From Micavibrio sp. (lineage in GTDB: Bacteria; Pseudomonadota; Alphaproteobacteria; Micavibrionales; UBA2020), in the NCBI GenBank assembly GCA_028283745.1, contig JAPWJZ010000004.1, positions 434,001 to 498,000 on the forward strand: a stretch of DNA of 64,000 bases, written 5' to 3'. A program made the translations under genes and the position numbers. Within the stretch, counting starts at the first letter, position 1. Each line of letters begins with the position of its first letter. Below the pieces are notes generated by a model that saw only the letters and a program-made list of their open reading frames with translations, searched no databases and was not told the DNA's origin. Positions 1-8,774 of this stretch are shown one piece after another.

Positions 1-22
1 CTTCACAAGGCAGGCACAACAG

Positions 23-1204
23 ATGAGCGATGCAAATATTCAAACGACGTTAAGCGAAACCCTAAACCGCCTGTCGCAGAAAAACCTGTCGACAGCGGAT
101 GCGGCTGAAGACCGCCGTGCGCTGGCCGCCATGGCCACCGGGTTTAACGATGCATCGCTGCCCGTCGCCGAAAAGCTTGCAAGCGCCCTTGGCGACATTG
201 GCGATTACGGCGCCCGCTGGATTACCGCGAAAATGCTGCGCGATGCCGGCCTGAAGGACGAACAGCAGGGCACGATTGCGATGGATGCCTATACCCGCGA
301 GCTTAAGACCGAAAAAGACGTCGGTTCCCGCTACATGTTCTCCGGCCTTGCGCGTGATATTGGCGTGAAATTTGAAGCTTTAAGCGTGCCTGCGGCAACC
401 GCAATTGCCGCAACACTGGCGACCGAAAAAGACGGCTATGCCCGCAACATTGAAAAGAACGCGCTGATGGCGCTTGCAAACAGCAGCGAAGCCGCGGCAC
501 CCGTGGCGATTGCCGCGCTTGGCGCCGCCCTGCTGAACGAGCCGGATAAATTCATGCGCCAGATGCTGTCAGGCAACCTTGCCGATATTGGCGTTAACTA
601 CGCAAGCCAGGCCGGCGCGGCGCTGGCCGCCCTTGCCAAGGGCGCGGAGCAGGAAAAAGACGGCAGCACCGTGCGCCGTTACGCGCAGGATATTGCCCTT
701 ATCGCCATTAACGCGCCGGATGTGGTGCCGCAGGCCATTCGCGTATTGTCGAACGGCATGAACAACGGCGGCAACAACGAAGCGACGGTGGGTTATTCAA
801 ACGCCCTTCGCGCGATTGGTGAACAACACCCCATGGCCGTGATTGTGGCGGCGCAAACCAGCCTTGATCTTGGCGGCAGCAAAGACCAACGCCGCCTGCA
901 TATTTCAAACCTGAAGGGACTTGCCGCGCTGGGCCATGCGGAATCCACCGCTGTTGCAGGCGTGCTGGCGCATACGCTGGCCGTTGAAAAAGAAGCCTTC
1001 AACCGCCGCCTTGCGGTGGAAGGGCTGATGGCCTGCATCACCAACCGCATTGACGAAGCGCCGGTAAAGCAAGCCCTGCAATCCGCCCTGACGACGGAGC
1101 GCGACCGCGAAACCCGCGACGACATTACCCGCAGCCTGCGCAGCCTTGGCATTGTTGTGCCCTATGCCGGCAACGCCCTGCGCCTGCAGCCGACGTTTGG
1201 CTAA
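23..1204 (+). CDS. HEAT-like repeat protein of unknown function
   Basis: A 393-residue, alanine- and leucine-rich helical protein with no signal peptide or membrane segment. It is built from repeats of roughly 35-40 residues that carry a recurring acidic/basic block (for example TEKDVGSR, TEKDGYAR, NEPDKFMR, VEKEAFNR, TERDRETR) followed by a hydrophobic helix and often I-G or L-G. This spacing is typical of HEAT or PBS-lyase-like solenoids, which usually act as protein-binding scaffolds. No catalytic motif is seen, so the partner and role are unknown. The ATG is preceded by a purine-rich AAGGCAGG about 10 bases upstream. A bidirectional hairpin terminator follows, so the gene appears to be transcribed alone or as the end of an operon that starts outside the window. 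Confidence 0.75.
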   Translation: MSDANIQTTLSETLNRLSQKNLSTADAAEDRRALAAMATGFNDASLPVAEKLASALGDIGDYGARWITAKMLRDAGLKDEQQGTIAMDAYTRELKTEKDVGSRYMFSGLARDIGVKFEALSVPAATAIAATLATEKDGYARNIEKNALMALANSSEAAAPVAIAALGAALLNEPDKFMRQMLSGNLADIGVNYASQAGAALAALAKGAEQEKDGSTVRRYAQDIALIAINAPDVVPQAIRVLSNGMNNGGNNEATVGYSNALRAIGEQHPMAVIVAAQTSLDLGGSKDQRRLHISNLKGLAALGHAESTAVAGVLAHTLAVEKEAFNRRLAVEGLMACITNRIDEAPVKQALQSALTTERDRETRDDITRSLRSLGIVVPYAGNALRLQPTFG

Positions 1205-1224
1205 TACCGGCCGCAAAATGCCTT

Positions 1225-1259
1225 AAAAAAGCGGGGAGGAGAAATTCTTCCCGCTTTTT
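1225..1259. terminator. Bidirectional intrinsic terminator
   Basis: AAAAAAGCGGG pairs with CCCGCTTTTT across a short loop, giving a GC stem flanked by A and T runs on both sides. It lies between the convergent HEAT-like gene and Nudix gene and can serve both. Confidence 0.7.
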
Positions 1260-1326
1260 GCTGCGCGCAAGCCAGGCCTGCCAGCCTGAGCGCAGCGCGG
1301 AATGACAATTTTTTTCAGGAAAAGGC

Positions 1327-1776
1327 TTACGCCAGCTTTTCAAGGAAGGCGCCGAAGTCGAAATAGAGCTTCGCTTCTTCCTTCTTGACCCAGTAAAGGT
1401 CATAGGCGATGGGGGTTTTGTTTGCGCCGGAGGGCGTCATCTCGTAGTGGCGCCAGTTTTCGGGCGTGGGGTTGGCGCATTTCAGGTGGAAGAAATGGCG
1501 CTCGTGCAGCTCGCCCTGGCAGGCCACACGCTCGCCTTCAATGTCGCGGGTGCCGAGGTATTCGACAAGTTCCAGCCCTTCAAGACCGGTTTCTTCCTGT
1601 GCTTCGCGCAGCACGGCATCGCGCAGGGCTTCGTTTGCCTCCACCGTGCCGGCGGGGACTTGTACGCCCGCTTCTGGGCAACCCGTTTCATTGAACACAA
1701 GCAGCTTATCGCCAAGCGTGATATACGCGACGACTTTCTGGATGCGGGCGGGTTTTCTTTTGTTACGAAACGTCAT
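1327..1776 (-). CDS. Nudix hydrolase
   Basis: A 149-residue protein with a complete Nudix box starting at GTVEANEALRDAV and ending REAQEETGL, matching the GX5EX7REUXEEXGU consensus, at about residues 43-65. Nudix enzymes hydrolyse nucleoside diphosphates linked to another moiety; the box coordinates divalent metal. The substrate cannot be told from the sequence. The N-terminal part (VVAYITLGDKLLVFNE) is the expected first strand pair, and the C-terminus contains YDLYWVKKEEA. The length is normal for a single-domain member. It is encoded just downstream of the LapA-like and IHF-beta genes on the same strand, so it may be the last gene of that run. Confidence 0.85.
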   Translation of the reverse strand: MTFRNKRKPARIQKVVAYITLGDKLLVFNETGCPEAGVQVPAGTVEANEALRDAVLREAQEETGLEGLELVEYLGTRDIEGERVACQGELHERHFFHLKCANPTPENWRHYEMTPSGANKTPIAYDLYWVKKEEAKLYFDFGAFLEKLA

Positions 1777-1833
1777 CTGTGGTGCCGGTTGTGCCTGTCG
1801 TTTTTTTGATAGTTTTTTTGTGGTGCGTATCTT

Positions 1834-2178
1834 TTATTTAGAAGCCAGCAGGGGGGCCTGCGCCAGCGGCGGTACGCTTTCGGGAGAAGGCGTTACCGTT
1901 GGGCGGGTGTTCAGCGCATCCAGTTCTTTTTCCAGACGCGCTGTCTTGCGTGTTTCTTTCCAATATTTAAAGCGCATTTTCTGGTTAAGAATCCACACAA
2001 AAAGCGCGCCGAGAAAAAAACCGAGTCCTAAAAAGCCCATGCCGAAAACGTTAACGCCGGTTTTGTAAGTATTTTCAAAGGGCCAGAGCGAGAGTTGCAC
2101 TTCTGCATCATTCGACACCGCAAAAAGCACGGCAAAGATGCTGAGCGGCACGGTGATGATAAACGTGAGGTATTTCAT
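1834..2178 (-). CDS. LapA-domain inner membrane protein (DUF1049 family)
   Basis: A 114-residue protein with two hydrophobic segments (about residues 4-22 and 43-66) separated by a short loop containing NDAEVQLSLWPF, the hallmark of the LapA/DUF1049 family. After the second membrane segment comes a basic, helical stretch (KYWKETRKTARLEKELDAL) and a proline-rich tail. In Enterobacteria LapA takes part with LapB in control of lipopolysaccharide assembly; here LapB is not adjacent, so that role is only suggested. It is placed about 60 bases after the IHF-beta gene, an arrangement that is common in Proteobacteria and supports the call. Confidence 0.8.
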   Translation of the reverse strand: MKYLTFIITVPLSIFAVLFAVSNDAEVQLSLWPFENTYKTGVNVFGMGFLGLGFFLGALFVWILNQKMRFKYWKETRKTARLEKELDALNTRPTVTPSPESVPPLAQAPLLASK

Positions 2179-2237
2179 TCAAAGACGCCCCCGAAAGCGG
2201 TGGACAGATTCGGGCCGATTCCCTTCGAGGAAGGAAA

Positions 2238-2549
2238 TCAATCCTTCATGTCATCTTCGTCATCGGAGACGATGCCGTTGAGGCGCTCGTGCATTTTCTT
2301 GCCGATTTTGAAGAAGGGCACGCGCTTGTCGTCAACCTTCACGGTTTCGCCGGTGCGCGGGTTGCGGCCCATGCGGGCTTTACGCGACTTGACGGAGAAG
2401 GCGCCGAAGCCGCGCAGCTCAACGCGCGCGCCGGAAGCCAATGCCTTGGTAATCTCTTCGAAAATCGTGTCGACGATTTGCTCCGCGTGGCTCTGGTAGA
2501 GGTGCGGGTTCAGCTCGGCGAGTTTGAGGATCAATTCGGATTTTGTCAT
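2238..2549 (-). CDS. ihfB: Integration host factor subunit beta
   Basis: A 103-residue HU/IHF-family DNA-bending protein. [17 protein letters not shown], the central [12 protein letters not shown] and the DNA-binding arm [15 protein letters not shown] followed by [14 protein letters not shown] are diagnostic of the beta subunit, which pairs with IHF-alpha to bend DNA in transcription and recombination. The start at 2549 was chosen because the family begins MTKSEL; the frame stays open 22 codons further upstream without similarity. The C-terminus has a short acidic tail (DDEDDMKD) longer than in E. coli. The LapA-like gene follows on the same strand. Confidence 0.95.
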   Translation of the reverse strand: MTKSELILKLAELNPHLYQSHAEQIVDTIFEEITKALASGARVELRGFGAFSVKSRKARMGRNPRTGETVKVDDKRVPFFKIGKKMHERLNGIVSDDEDDMKD

Positions 2550-2892
2550 GGCGCGCCTGATTTCTGATTCAGCAATGAGTAAATGATACTTCAAGCGTGC
2601 CAAGTTTGCACCCATCCGTCAAGAAAAAACCTTAGAAATCAAATGAATAAAAGGTTAATGGCTTTTTATGCGGGCAAAATGTCGCGAAATGTACCCCAAA
2701 AGGGGCCAAAAACGTCCGAAATGCGATATTCTGTTAACATTTCAAGCTGTAACAAGGGCTTAAGGACATATATATGACGCTGTCATTGGGTCGATTCTTT
2801 AGTTGGCATAATACTGCCGTTCCCTGTAAGGTGCCTTGAAGCCTTCTTCAAACCGGAATCGAAACGCAATCAACCACGGAATTAACTGGCGC
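2550..2892. other. Divergent intergenic region, no gene seen
   Basis: This AT-rich stretch of 343 bases separates ihfB (leftward) from the first ankyrin gene (rightward). It should hold promoters for both. I see no RNA gene and no strong promoter pair; a weak candidate for the rightward gene is TTGGGT with CATAAT near 2795-2815. The ankyrin frame is also open from a TTG at 2836. Confidence 0.4.
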
Positions 2893-3684
2893 ATGTCACT
2901 CACCAACATCTTCCAGCTGGGCAAGGCCCGCCGCACGCGCGAGCTGATGGCCGAGATGGGCAACGGGCCAGATGCCGATACAGACCCGATGCTGCGGCTG
3001 ATTGCCGAAGGCGTTGATGTTGATGCGCGCGACAAGAACGGCTGGACGCCGCTGCTGCGCGCCGCCTTCTTCGGGCGCACCGCGCTCATCCAGCCGCTGA
3101 TTGACGCGGGCGCGGACATACACGCGGTTGAAGCCAAGACCGACAGCAACTACGGCGCGAATGCGCTGATTTTGTGCAGCATGAAGGGCCATACCGCCAT
3201 TGCCGAAACGCTGCTGGCGGCGGGCGCGAAAATTGACGCCGCCAACGACTGTCAGGCAACCGCCCTGCACTTCGCCACCTGGTGCCCCGCGACGATGAAA
3301 TGCCTGCTGGCGCACGGCGCGCCGCTGGATGCGCAGAACAAGTGGGGCATGACGCCGCTGATGTGCGTCGCGCGGGATACGGATTCCATCGAGTGCCTCG
3401 ACATTCTTTTGAAGGCCGGCGCGGATTTGATGCTGATTGATAACGAGAGCAAGAACGCGCTTGATCATGCCGACGGCAACATGCGCAACGTAAGCCAGGT
3501 CATGCGCGTGCCGCTCATCATGGCGCACCGGCGCCGCGAAAAAGAACTGCTGGAAGCGGAAGAGCGCCGCCGGCAGGATATTGATGAAGCCGCCCGCAGC
3601 ATTTCAGTGACGCAGAAAGACGTGGCGGTTTTCAAAAAACCGCTGCGCTTCAAGCTGAAGGCGCCCGCGCCGGAAGGCCGCTAG
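2893..3684 (+). CDS. Ankyrin-repeat protein (first of a coupled pair)
   Basis: A 263-residue protein with about five ankyrin repeats between residues 30 and 190 (GWTPLLRAAFFGRTALIQPL, GANALILCSMKGHTAIAETL, ATALHFATW, GMTPLMCVARDTDSIECLDI, KNALDHA). Ankyrin repeats bind other proteins. The last 60 residues form a charged helix (RRREKELLEAEERRRQDID) that ends in VAVFKKPLRFKLKAP. The same ending, VKVFRKPLRFK, closes the next gene, which starts directly after this stop codon (TAG then ATG), so the two are translationally coupled and probably work together. The ATG at 2893 was preferred to a TTG at 2836; neither has a strong ribosome binding site. No signal peptide is present, so a cytoplasmic location is likely. 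Confidence 0.8.
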   Translation: MSLTNIFQLGKARRTRELMAEMGNGPDADTDPMLRLIAEGVDVDARDKNGWTPLLRAAFFGRTALIQPLIDAGADIHAVEAKTDSNYGANALILCSMKGHTAIAETLLAAGAKIDAANDCQATALHFATWCPATMKCLLAHGAPLDAQNKWGMTPLMCVARDTDSIECLDILLKAGADLMLIDNESKNALDHADGNMRNVSQVMRVPLIMAHRRREKELLEAEERRRQDIDEAARSISVTQKDVAVFKKPLRFKLKAPAPEGR

Positions 3685-4482
3685 ATGCTGCGCCCCCTGC
3701 CCGTCAAGTCGCTGAAGAAAATTCCGCTGCTGTCGCCGACCAGGCTGCCGCGCACCCTGCGCGCTTCCTTCGCGCTCAGCACGCCGCCGATGCTCGGCAG
3801 CATCGATACCGGGAAGGTGCTCAGCCTCGTCGACAAGGGTATTGACCACAACTGGACGGACAAGCGCGGCTGGACGCTACTGATGATCGCGATTGAAAGC
3901 ATGCAGCCGGACGTCGTGAAACGCCTGATTGAAAAAGGCGCGAAGCTTGACCACACCGTGACAAAGGATGAAGACACGCGCGGCATGACGCCGCTGCATA
4001 TCGCCGTTGCCAAGGGCAACCGCTTTTCCCTGCAACATTTGCTGGATGCGAAGGCGCGGCTGGACGCGAAAGACGCGCTCGGCAAGACGCCGCTGCATTA
4101 CGCGGTGCGGCAGGAAATTGACAAGACGCAGATGCTGATTGGCGCCGGTGCCACGATTGATGCCCGCTGCAAAAAGGGCGCAACGCCGCTGATGCACGCC
4201 GCCGCCCACCAGCCCGATGCCGCCGTGACGGGGGCGCTGCTGGATGCCGGCGCGGACCCAAGCCTCACGGAATATACCGCCGGCAAATCGGCACCCGATT
4301 ATGCCGCCCTTAACCAGTGGGGCGAAAAAGCAGCGATTGAAAAACTGATTGCCGACAAGCTGGCGGCGATGGCGGCGGCGAAAGAAGCCGCGCGCCTTCG
4401 CGACGTGAAGGCGGTTGTGGCGCAGGTCGCAACGACGTCGCGGAACGTCAAGGTGTTCCGCAAACCGCTGCGCTTTAAATAA
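3685..4482 (+). CDS. Ankyrin-repeat protein (second of a coupled pair)
   Basis: A 265-residue protein with four to five ankyrin repeats (GWTLLMIAIESMQPDVVKRL, GMTPLHIAVAKGNRFSLQHL, GKTPLHYAVRQEIDKTQMLI, GATPLMHAAAHQPDAAVTGA) at about residues 60-215. An alanine-rich helix follows, then the terminal VKVFRKPLRFK tail that is shared with the upstream gene. The start codon abuts the upstream stop, a sign of coupled translation. The first 35 residues are basic and proline-rich with no clear signal peptide. The specific binding partner is unknown. The gene ends only nine bases from the stop of the convergent hypothetical gene. Confidence 0.8.
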   Translation: MLRPLPVKSLKKIPLLSPTRLPRTLRASFALSTPPMLGSIDTGKVLSLVDKGIDHNWTDKRGWTLLMIAIESMQPDVVKRLIEKGAKLDHTVTKDEDTRGMTPLHIAVAKGNRFSLQHLLDAKARLDAKDALGKTPLHYAVRQEIDKTQMLIGAGATIDARCKKGATPLMHAAAHQPDAAVTGALLDAGADPSLTEYTAGKSAPDYAALNQWGEKAAIEKLIADKLAAMAAAKEAARLRDVKAVVAQVATTSRNVKVFRKPLRFK

Positions 4483-4491
4483 GCTTAAACC

Positions 4492-5115
4492 TTAGTAGTT
4501 CGGCTTGATCTTCTTGACGGGCAGGTCGGCGGCGACGGGTTCGTCGTCGATCATCTCGATCATGCCGTTTTCCGTCATGGAGAAACGGGCGGAGAAGAGC
4601 GCGTTGCCGTAAAGGACCATGGCGGAAGCTTCATAGGCGCCTTCCGGCGTTTTACCCTCGAAGGCGGCGGGGCGGATCGCGCCCTCGATCACCTTGCGGG
4701 TGGAATCATCCAGCTTGGTAACGTCCAGCGCGGCGTGGTTGATGTCTTCAACGATCAGGAAGGGGCCTTCATCGCCATGCACGAAGTAGCAGAAGAAGCG
4801 CAGGTAATCGAGGCTGTTGGCTTCGCTGACCTTGATGGGATCTGCTTCGTTGGCATCGTGGATGGGCGCGGAGGAACCATCCAGCAGGAACATGCGGCCC
4901 TGTTTTGCGAGGAACCAGAAGGGGCCGGTACCGGCGGGCCATGCAGTGTCATCAACGCGAACGAGGCCGATGGAATTATAAAACGGCAGCTGGCACCAGG
5001 CGGCGGTCGCAGACAACGCATTCGCGGTGTGTTTGCCCTGAATGGGGTTAATGAGCTTCAGGAAAGGCTCGAGCTGTGCGCCCTGAACTTTTTGCCAACT
5101 GTAATGCTCGAACAT
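4492..5115 (-). CDS. Conserved-looking hypothetical protein, about 207 residues
   Basis: I do not recognise this protein. It is 207 residues, soluble, without signal peptide or membrane segments. It reads as a compact mixed alpha/beta domain: an N-terminal HYSWQKVQGAQLEPFLKLIN, a central GPFWFLAKQGRMFLLDGSSAPIH, and a C-terminal half with DYLRFFCYFVHGDEGPFLIVED and VLYGNALFSARFSMTENGMIEM. The tail (VKKIKPNY) is basic. No catalytic motif is evident. It is a monocistronic leftward gene between two converging or independent units. Codon use matches its neighbours. Confidence 0.6.
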   Translation of the reverse strand: MFEHYSWQKVQGAQLEPFLKLINPIQGKHTANALSATAAWCQLPFYNSIGLVRVDDTAWPAGTGPFWFLAKQGRMFLLDGSSAPIHDANEADPIKVSEANSLDYLRFFCYFVHGDEGPFLIVEDINHAALDVTKLDDSTRKVIEGAIRPAAFEGKTPEGAYEASAMVLYGNALFSARFSMTENGMIEMIDDEPVAADLPVKKIKPNY

Positions 5116-5267
5116 TTATATCCTCATACGTTTCCAGAAAGATGCCGGAGATTATTGGCCGATGTTGTCATGCCTTTGATATAAAAGCAAGTGTTTCGCT
5201 TTTGTGCCTGTAAAACCGCGAGTCTTTTAAGCGCACACTTGCGAATCTATCCCGTTGCGCGCGGTTT

Positions 5268-6437
5268 TCAAGCCGCCTTGCGCAGCGTATCCACCAGACG
5301 GTCGAGGAAGTTCTCGCATTTCACGAGCTGTTCCTTGGCGACGAATTCGTTGGGCTTGTGCGCCTGCGCAATGGAGCCTGGGCCGCAGACGACGGTCGGG
5401 ATGCCCTTGTTCTGGAAGATGCCGGCTTCGGTGGCGAAGCTGACCTTCTCGGTCGAATTGGCGCCCGACAGTTGCAGCACAAGGTCAACCATCGCGTGGT
5501 CGTTGGCGATGTCGAAGGAATGCACGCCCGCCGTGTACTTGAATTCAAAGCCCGTCTTGGGGTCGATGTCCTTCATACGCGGCTCGAGGTTCTTGAAGGC
5601 GTACTGGCGGATTTCCTCCACCAGCTCTTCGGAATTCACTTCGGGAATATTGCGGATTTCAAACGAGAATTCGCACAGGTTCGGCACAATGTTAAGGGCC
5701 GTGCCGCCTTTGACGATGCCGGTGTGCAGCGTGGTGAAGGGCGGGTCGAAAGCCTTGTTGAAAGGCCCCTCATTCGCCATGCGGCGCGCGACAGATTTCA
5801 CGTAGGTAATCAGCTCCGCCGCGTATTCCACCGCGTTGACTGAATAGGGCGCCAGCGACGAGTGCGATTCCTTGCCATGCACGCGGCATTCAAGGTCGCA
5901 AATGCCTTTATGGCCGGTGATTGTTTTCATCAGCGTCGGTTCGCCCACCACGCACAGCTTCGGCATGACCGGCATTTTGGTGATATGGTCGGCAAGGCTG
6001 TGCGCGCCAAGGCAGCCCAGTTCCTCGTCATACGACAGCGCGAAGTGGATGGGCGCGTGCAGCGGGCGGTCCAGCATTTGCGGCAGTTTGGCGAGCGCGA
6101 CGGCGATGAAGCCTTTCATGTCGCAGGTGCCGCGGGCAAAAAGCATGTCGTTCTGGTCGCGCAGCGTGAAGGGGTCGCTGTCCCAGGCCTGGCCTTCGGT
6201 CGGCACTACGTCGGTATGGCCCGACAGCACAACGCCCGCTTTATCGGCAGGGCCGACGATGGCGTGCAGGTTGGCCTTGTTTTTGGTTTCATCGTAAATG
6301 AGGTCTGATTTAATGCCGTAGCCGGAAAGGTAATCCTGCACCCAGTGGATCAGCTCGAGGTTGGTGCGGACGGAGGTCGTATCGAAGCTGACCAGTTTCG
6401 CCAGCATTTCCTGCGAGGATAAAACGGCTTTCGTCAT
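5268..6437 (-). CDS. argE: Acetylornithine deacetylase
   Basis: A 389-residue M20-family metallohydrolase. The metal-site motifs are in order: SGHTDVVP (His and Asp, residues about 72-79), GTCDMKGF (bridging Asp), and SYDEELGCLGAH (catalytic Glu pair), with a C-terminal ligand in GPGSIAQAHKPNEFV. The middle lid domain holds SHSSLAPYSVNAVEYA, as in ArgE and succinyl-diaminopimelate desuccinylases. The HKGICDLE and AHKPNEFV wording favours ArgE, which frees ornithine from N-acetylornithine in arginine synthesis. It is divergent from the N-formylglutamate amidohydrolase-type gene with about 110 bases between them. Confidence 0.88.
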   Translation of the reverse strand: MTKAVLSSQEMLAKLVSFDTTSVRTNLELIHWVQDYLSGYGIKSDLIYDETKNKANLHAIVGPADKAGVVLSGHTDVVPTEGQAWDSDPFTLRDQNDMLFARGTCDMKGFIAVALAKLPQMLDRPLHAPIHFALSYDEELGCLGAHSLADHITKMPVMPKLCVVGEPTLMKTITGHKGICDLECRVHGKESHSSLAPYSVNAVEYAAELITYVKSVARRMANEGPFNKAFDPPFTTLHTGIVKGGTALNIVPNLCEFSFEIRNIPEVNSEELVEEIRQYAFKNLEPRMKDIDPKTGFEFKYTAGVHSFDIANDHAMVDLVLQLSGANSTEKVSFATEAGIFQNKGIPTVVCGPGSIAQAHKPNEFVAKEQLVKCENFLDRLVDTLRKAA

Positions 6438-6550
6438 GACGGCATCGCTCTTTCTGAAAGATTTGATGTATAATCAGGCTGACTAGCAAATTAGGCCTTT
6501 TCGCCCCGTTTTTAAAGGCCAGTTTTTTAAAGGGATGCACCGCCGCCTTG

Positions 6551-7393
6551 ATGATTCCGCCGCAAGATATTCTGATATGCCATAACCCGAAGGCGCAGGT
6601 CGCGCCGCTGGTGCTGGACAGCCCCCATAGCGGCACCGTATACCCCGCCGATTTCGGCTATGCCTGCCCGTTCAGCTGGCTGCGCGAAACGGAAGACGGC
6701 TTCATTGATGAATTGTTTGGCGCAGCGCCCGCGCACGGCGTGCCGCTGCTGACAGCGCAATTCCCGCGCTGCTACATCGATGTGAACCGCGCGGTAGATG
6801 ATATTGACCCGCTGCTGCTTGGCGAACCGTGGCAGGGCAGCAACCCGACAGCGCGCTCCGCCATGGGCGTCGGGCTTATCCGCCGTTTGCACAAACAGGC
6901 AAGCCCGCAGCCGCTATATGACCGGCTGCTGACGCGGGATGAAATTCAGCGGCGTATTGACGGCTATTACACGCCCTACCACTTGACGCTTGAAGAACTC
7001 CTGATGCGGACCTACGCGGATTTTGGCGCGGCCTACCACCTGAACTGCCATTCCATGCCGGGCAGCGCAGGGCCGGACATGGTTTTAGGTGACCGCGACG
7101 GCACCACCTGCACCCCCGCCCTGACGCGCTTTGTGGCGCAGCAATTGAAGGGCATGGGTTACCGCGTTGCCATCAACCGCCCGTATAAAGGGGTGGAGCT
7201 GGTGCGCCGATTTGGCCGCCCGGCGGCAGGCTGGCACAGTTTGCAGATCGAACTGCGGCGCGGCCTTTACATGAACGAAGTGACCCGCGAAAAGGGCAAC
7301 GGCTTTAGCCGTTTGCAGGCAAACATGACACGGCTTATTGATGATCTGGTTGATTTTACACGTAAAAACTCAATCGATCTTGCCGCCGATTAA
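6551..7393 (+). CDS. N-formylglutamate amidohydrolase family protein
   Basis: A 280-residue protein of the N-formylglutamate amidohydrolase family. Family marks are LVLDSPHSGTVYP near the N-terminus (first metal site), FPRCYIDVNRAVDDIDP, AYHLNCHSMPG (central His) and WHSLQIELRRGLYMNE near the C-terminus. Characterised relatives hydrolyse N-formylglutamate in histidine degradation (HutG), but no other hut gene is nearby and related enzymes act on other N-acyl amino acids. The neighbouring divergent argE also acts on an N-acyl amino acid. The ATG at 6551 is preceded directly by a TTG at 6548. A TATAAT hexamer at 6469-6474 may be its -10 box. Confidence 0.8.
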   Translation: MIPPQDILICHNPKAQVAPLVLDSPHSGTVYPADFGYACPFSWLRETEDGFIDELFGAAPAHGVPLLTAQFPRCYIDVNRAVDDIDPLLLGEPWQGSNPTARSAMGVGLIRRLHKQASPQPLYDRLLTRDEIQRRIDGYYTPYHLTLEELLMRTYADFGAAYHLNCHSMPGSAGPDMVLGDRDGTTCTPALTRFVAQQLKGMGYRVAINRPYKGVELVRRFGRPAAGWHSLQIELRRGLYMNEVTREKGNGFSRLQANMTRLIDDLVDFTRKNSIDLAAD

Positions 7394-7403
7394 CCCAATA
7401 CCA

Positions 7404-7432
7404 TTGACATAATATAAACGAAATGCTATAAA
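7404..7432 (+). promoter_or_regulatory. Sigma-70-type promoter
   Basis: TTGACA at 7404-7409 and TATAAA at 7427-7432 with a 17-base spacer, about 68 bases before the ATG of the next gene. This is one of several promoters in the window that extend the -35 box as TTGACATAA. Confidence 0.65.
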
Positions 7433-7499
7433 CGCGGGGCATTTCGCCATAAGCTGATTTTTTCAAAAACCGCCATAAGACGGATTCGGGAGCTATACG

Positions 7500-8774
7500 A
7501 TGAACGACTTTCCCCCCATGAAAGACTTTAAAGACACCGGCCTGCCCCCCGACCCCGCCGTTTATCGCGCCTACATGACGTATGTTAAAAATGCCGAGCC
7601 CGGCCCGCTGCAGGAACATGGCCTGCGCATGGCGCAGGTGCTGCAGCAAACGCTTGGCAATAACCCGGATATTTTATCGCTCGCCCTGCTCTCCATTTTA
7701 CCGCCGGAAACTTATGGGTTAATGGGCCGCCGCTTTGGCACCGAAGCCATGGAGGTGCTGGAAGAGGCGAACAAGCACGCCCGCACCGGCTTTGCCTACG
7801 TTGAAGAAGCGCGCCCGCAAGTGAAGCTGCTTGCCACCGCCTCCGCCATTGCATCGATCGAAGATTTTGATGCGGGTCTTGCCAGTTACCGCGATAAAGT
7901 CGCGGCCTTTCAGGCAACCGGCGTAAAACCGCAAAAGCTGGAAGAACCGCCGGTGCCGAACGTGCGCCTGTGCAGCCTTGTCGCCCGCTATGCCTTTGGC
8001 GACACCGGCAGCGACACGCTGGATTACCTGCTGATTGAAAAGCTGGAAGACTTCAACATGACGGTCGAGGAAAAGCTGGCCGAATTCAACATTGATTACA
8101 CGGCTCCCGTCGATTACCCCGGTTTTGCCAAGGCAAAACTGCGCGATGAGGACGTCGTGAAAGACGCCTATTACGTGTTGACGACCCACGCCATGGCGGA
8201 AGACGACGACATTGAAAAAGCGCTTGAAGCCGCGCAGCTGCTTAGCGCGGAACCTTCCGCCAGCCCCACCGCCATTGCCGCGGTGCTGCTGGATATTGGC
8301 CTGAAGGGCCGCAGCCCGGATGATTTGCAGTTCCTGCAAAAACGCCTGGACTGGGATGTGCTTGACCTGCTGTTCGCCCACAACGTGCGCGAACCCGGCG
8401 GCATCAAGGAACTGGCGGCGGCGCCGCTTGAATTCCGCCAGATGGCGCTGGCACATGCGGCTGTTTCCATGGGCGCCATGCTGACGGCGGGCGAAAACAT
8501 TTTGATCGGCCTTGATAACGGGCAGATCCCTGAATCGCTTGGCCCCATGCTGAAGCTGAATGCCGTGATGAAGCTTGAAAAGATGGTCAGCGACAATGAA
8601 AAAATCTTCACCCCCATGCGCAGCATGTTCGACACGCCCGAACTGTCGCTGTTGATGGAATACACCAGCGACGCCGCGAACGAATATATTTCCAAGCATA
8701 AGGACAAGCCGATGCTGGCCCTGCCCGCACCGAAGCCGCCGAAACCCGAATCCGGCAACGACTTTACCTTCTGA
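7500..8774 (+). CDS. Unknown protein with HD-like helical repeats, tandem paralogue A
   Basis: A 424-residue soluble, helical protein with no signal peptide. It aligns along its whole length with the next rightward gene: TGLPPDPAVYRAYMTY matches TGLPQNPTIYKAFMTF, and LDWDVLDLLFAHNVREPGG matches LDWDVIDLVKNNSVRRIRT. Two segments (about residues 45-125 and 255-340) share a layout of ALLSILPPETYGLMGRRFG.E then a helix, and AVLLDIGLKGRSPDD.... This layout recalls RelA/SpoT-type HD domains, but the metal-binding His-Asp pair is not present. Function is unknown; the resemblance is by eye only. The C-terminus is proline-rich and ends in FTF. A strong promoter precedes it. Confidence 0.7.
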   Translation: MNDFPPMKDFKDTGLPPDPAVYRAYMTYVKNAEPGPLQEHGLRMAQVLQQTLGNNPDILSLALLSILPPETYGLMGRRFGTEAMEVLEEANKHARTGFAYVEEARPQVKLLATASAIASIEDFDAGLASYRDKVAAFQATGVKPQKLEEPPVPNVRLCSLVARYAFGDTGSDTLDYLLIEKLEDFNMTVEEKLAEFNIDYTAPVDYPGFAKAKLRDEDVVKDAYYVLTTHAMAEDDDIEKALEAAQLLSAEPSASPTAIAAVLLDIGLKGRSPDDLQFLQKRLDWDVLDLLFAHNVREPGGIKELAAAPLEFRQMALAHAAVSMGAMLTAGENILIGLDNGQIPESLGPMLKLNAVMKLEKMVSDNEKIFTPMRSMFDTPELSLLMEYTSDAANEYISKHKDKPMLALPAPKPPKPESGNDFTF

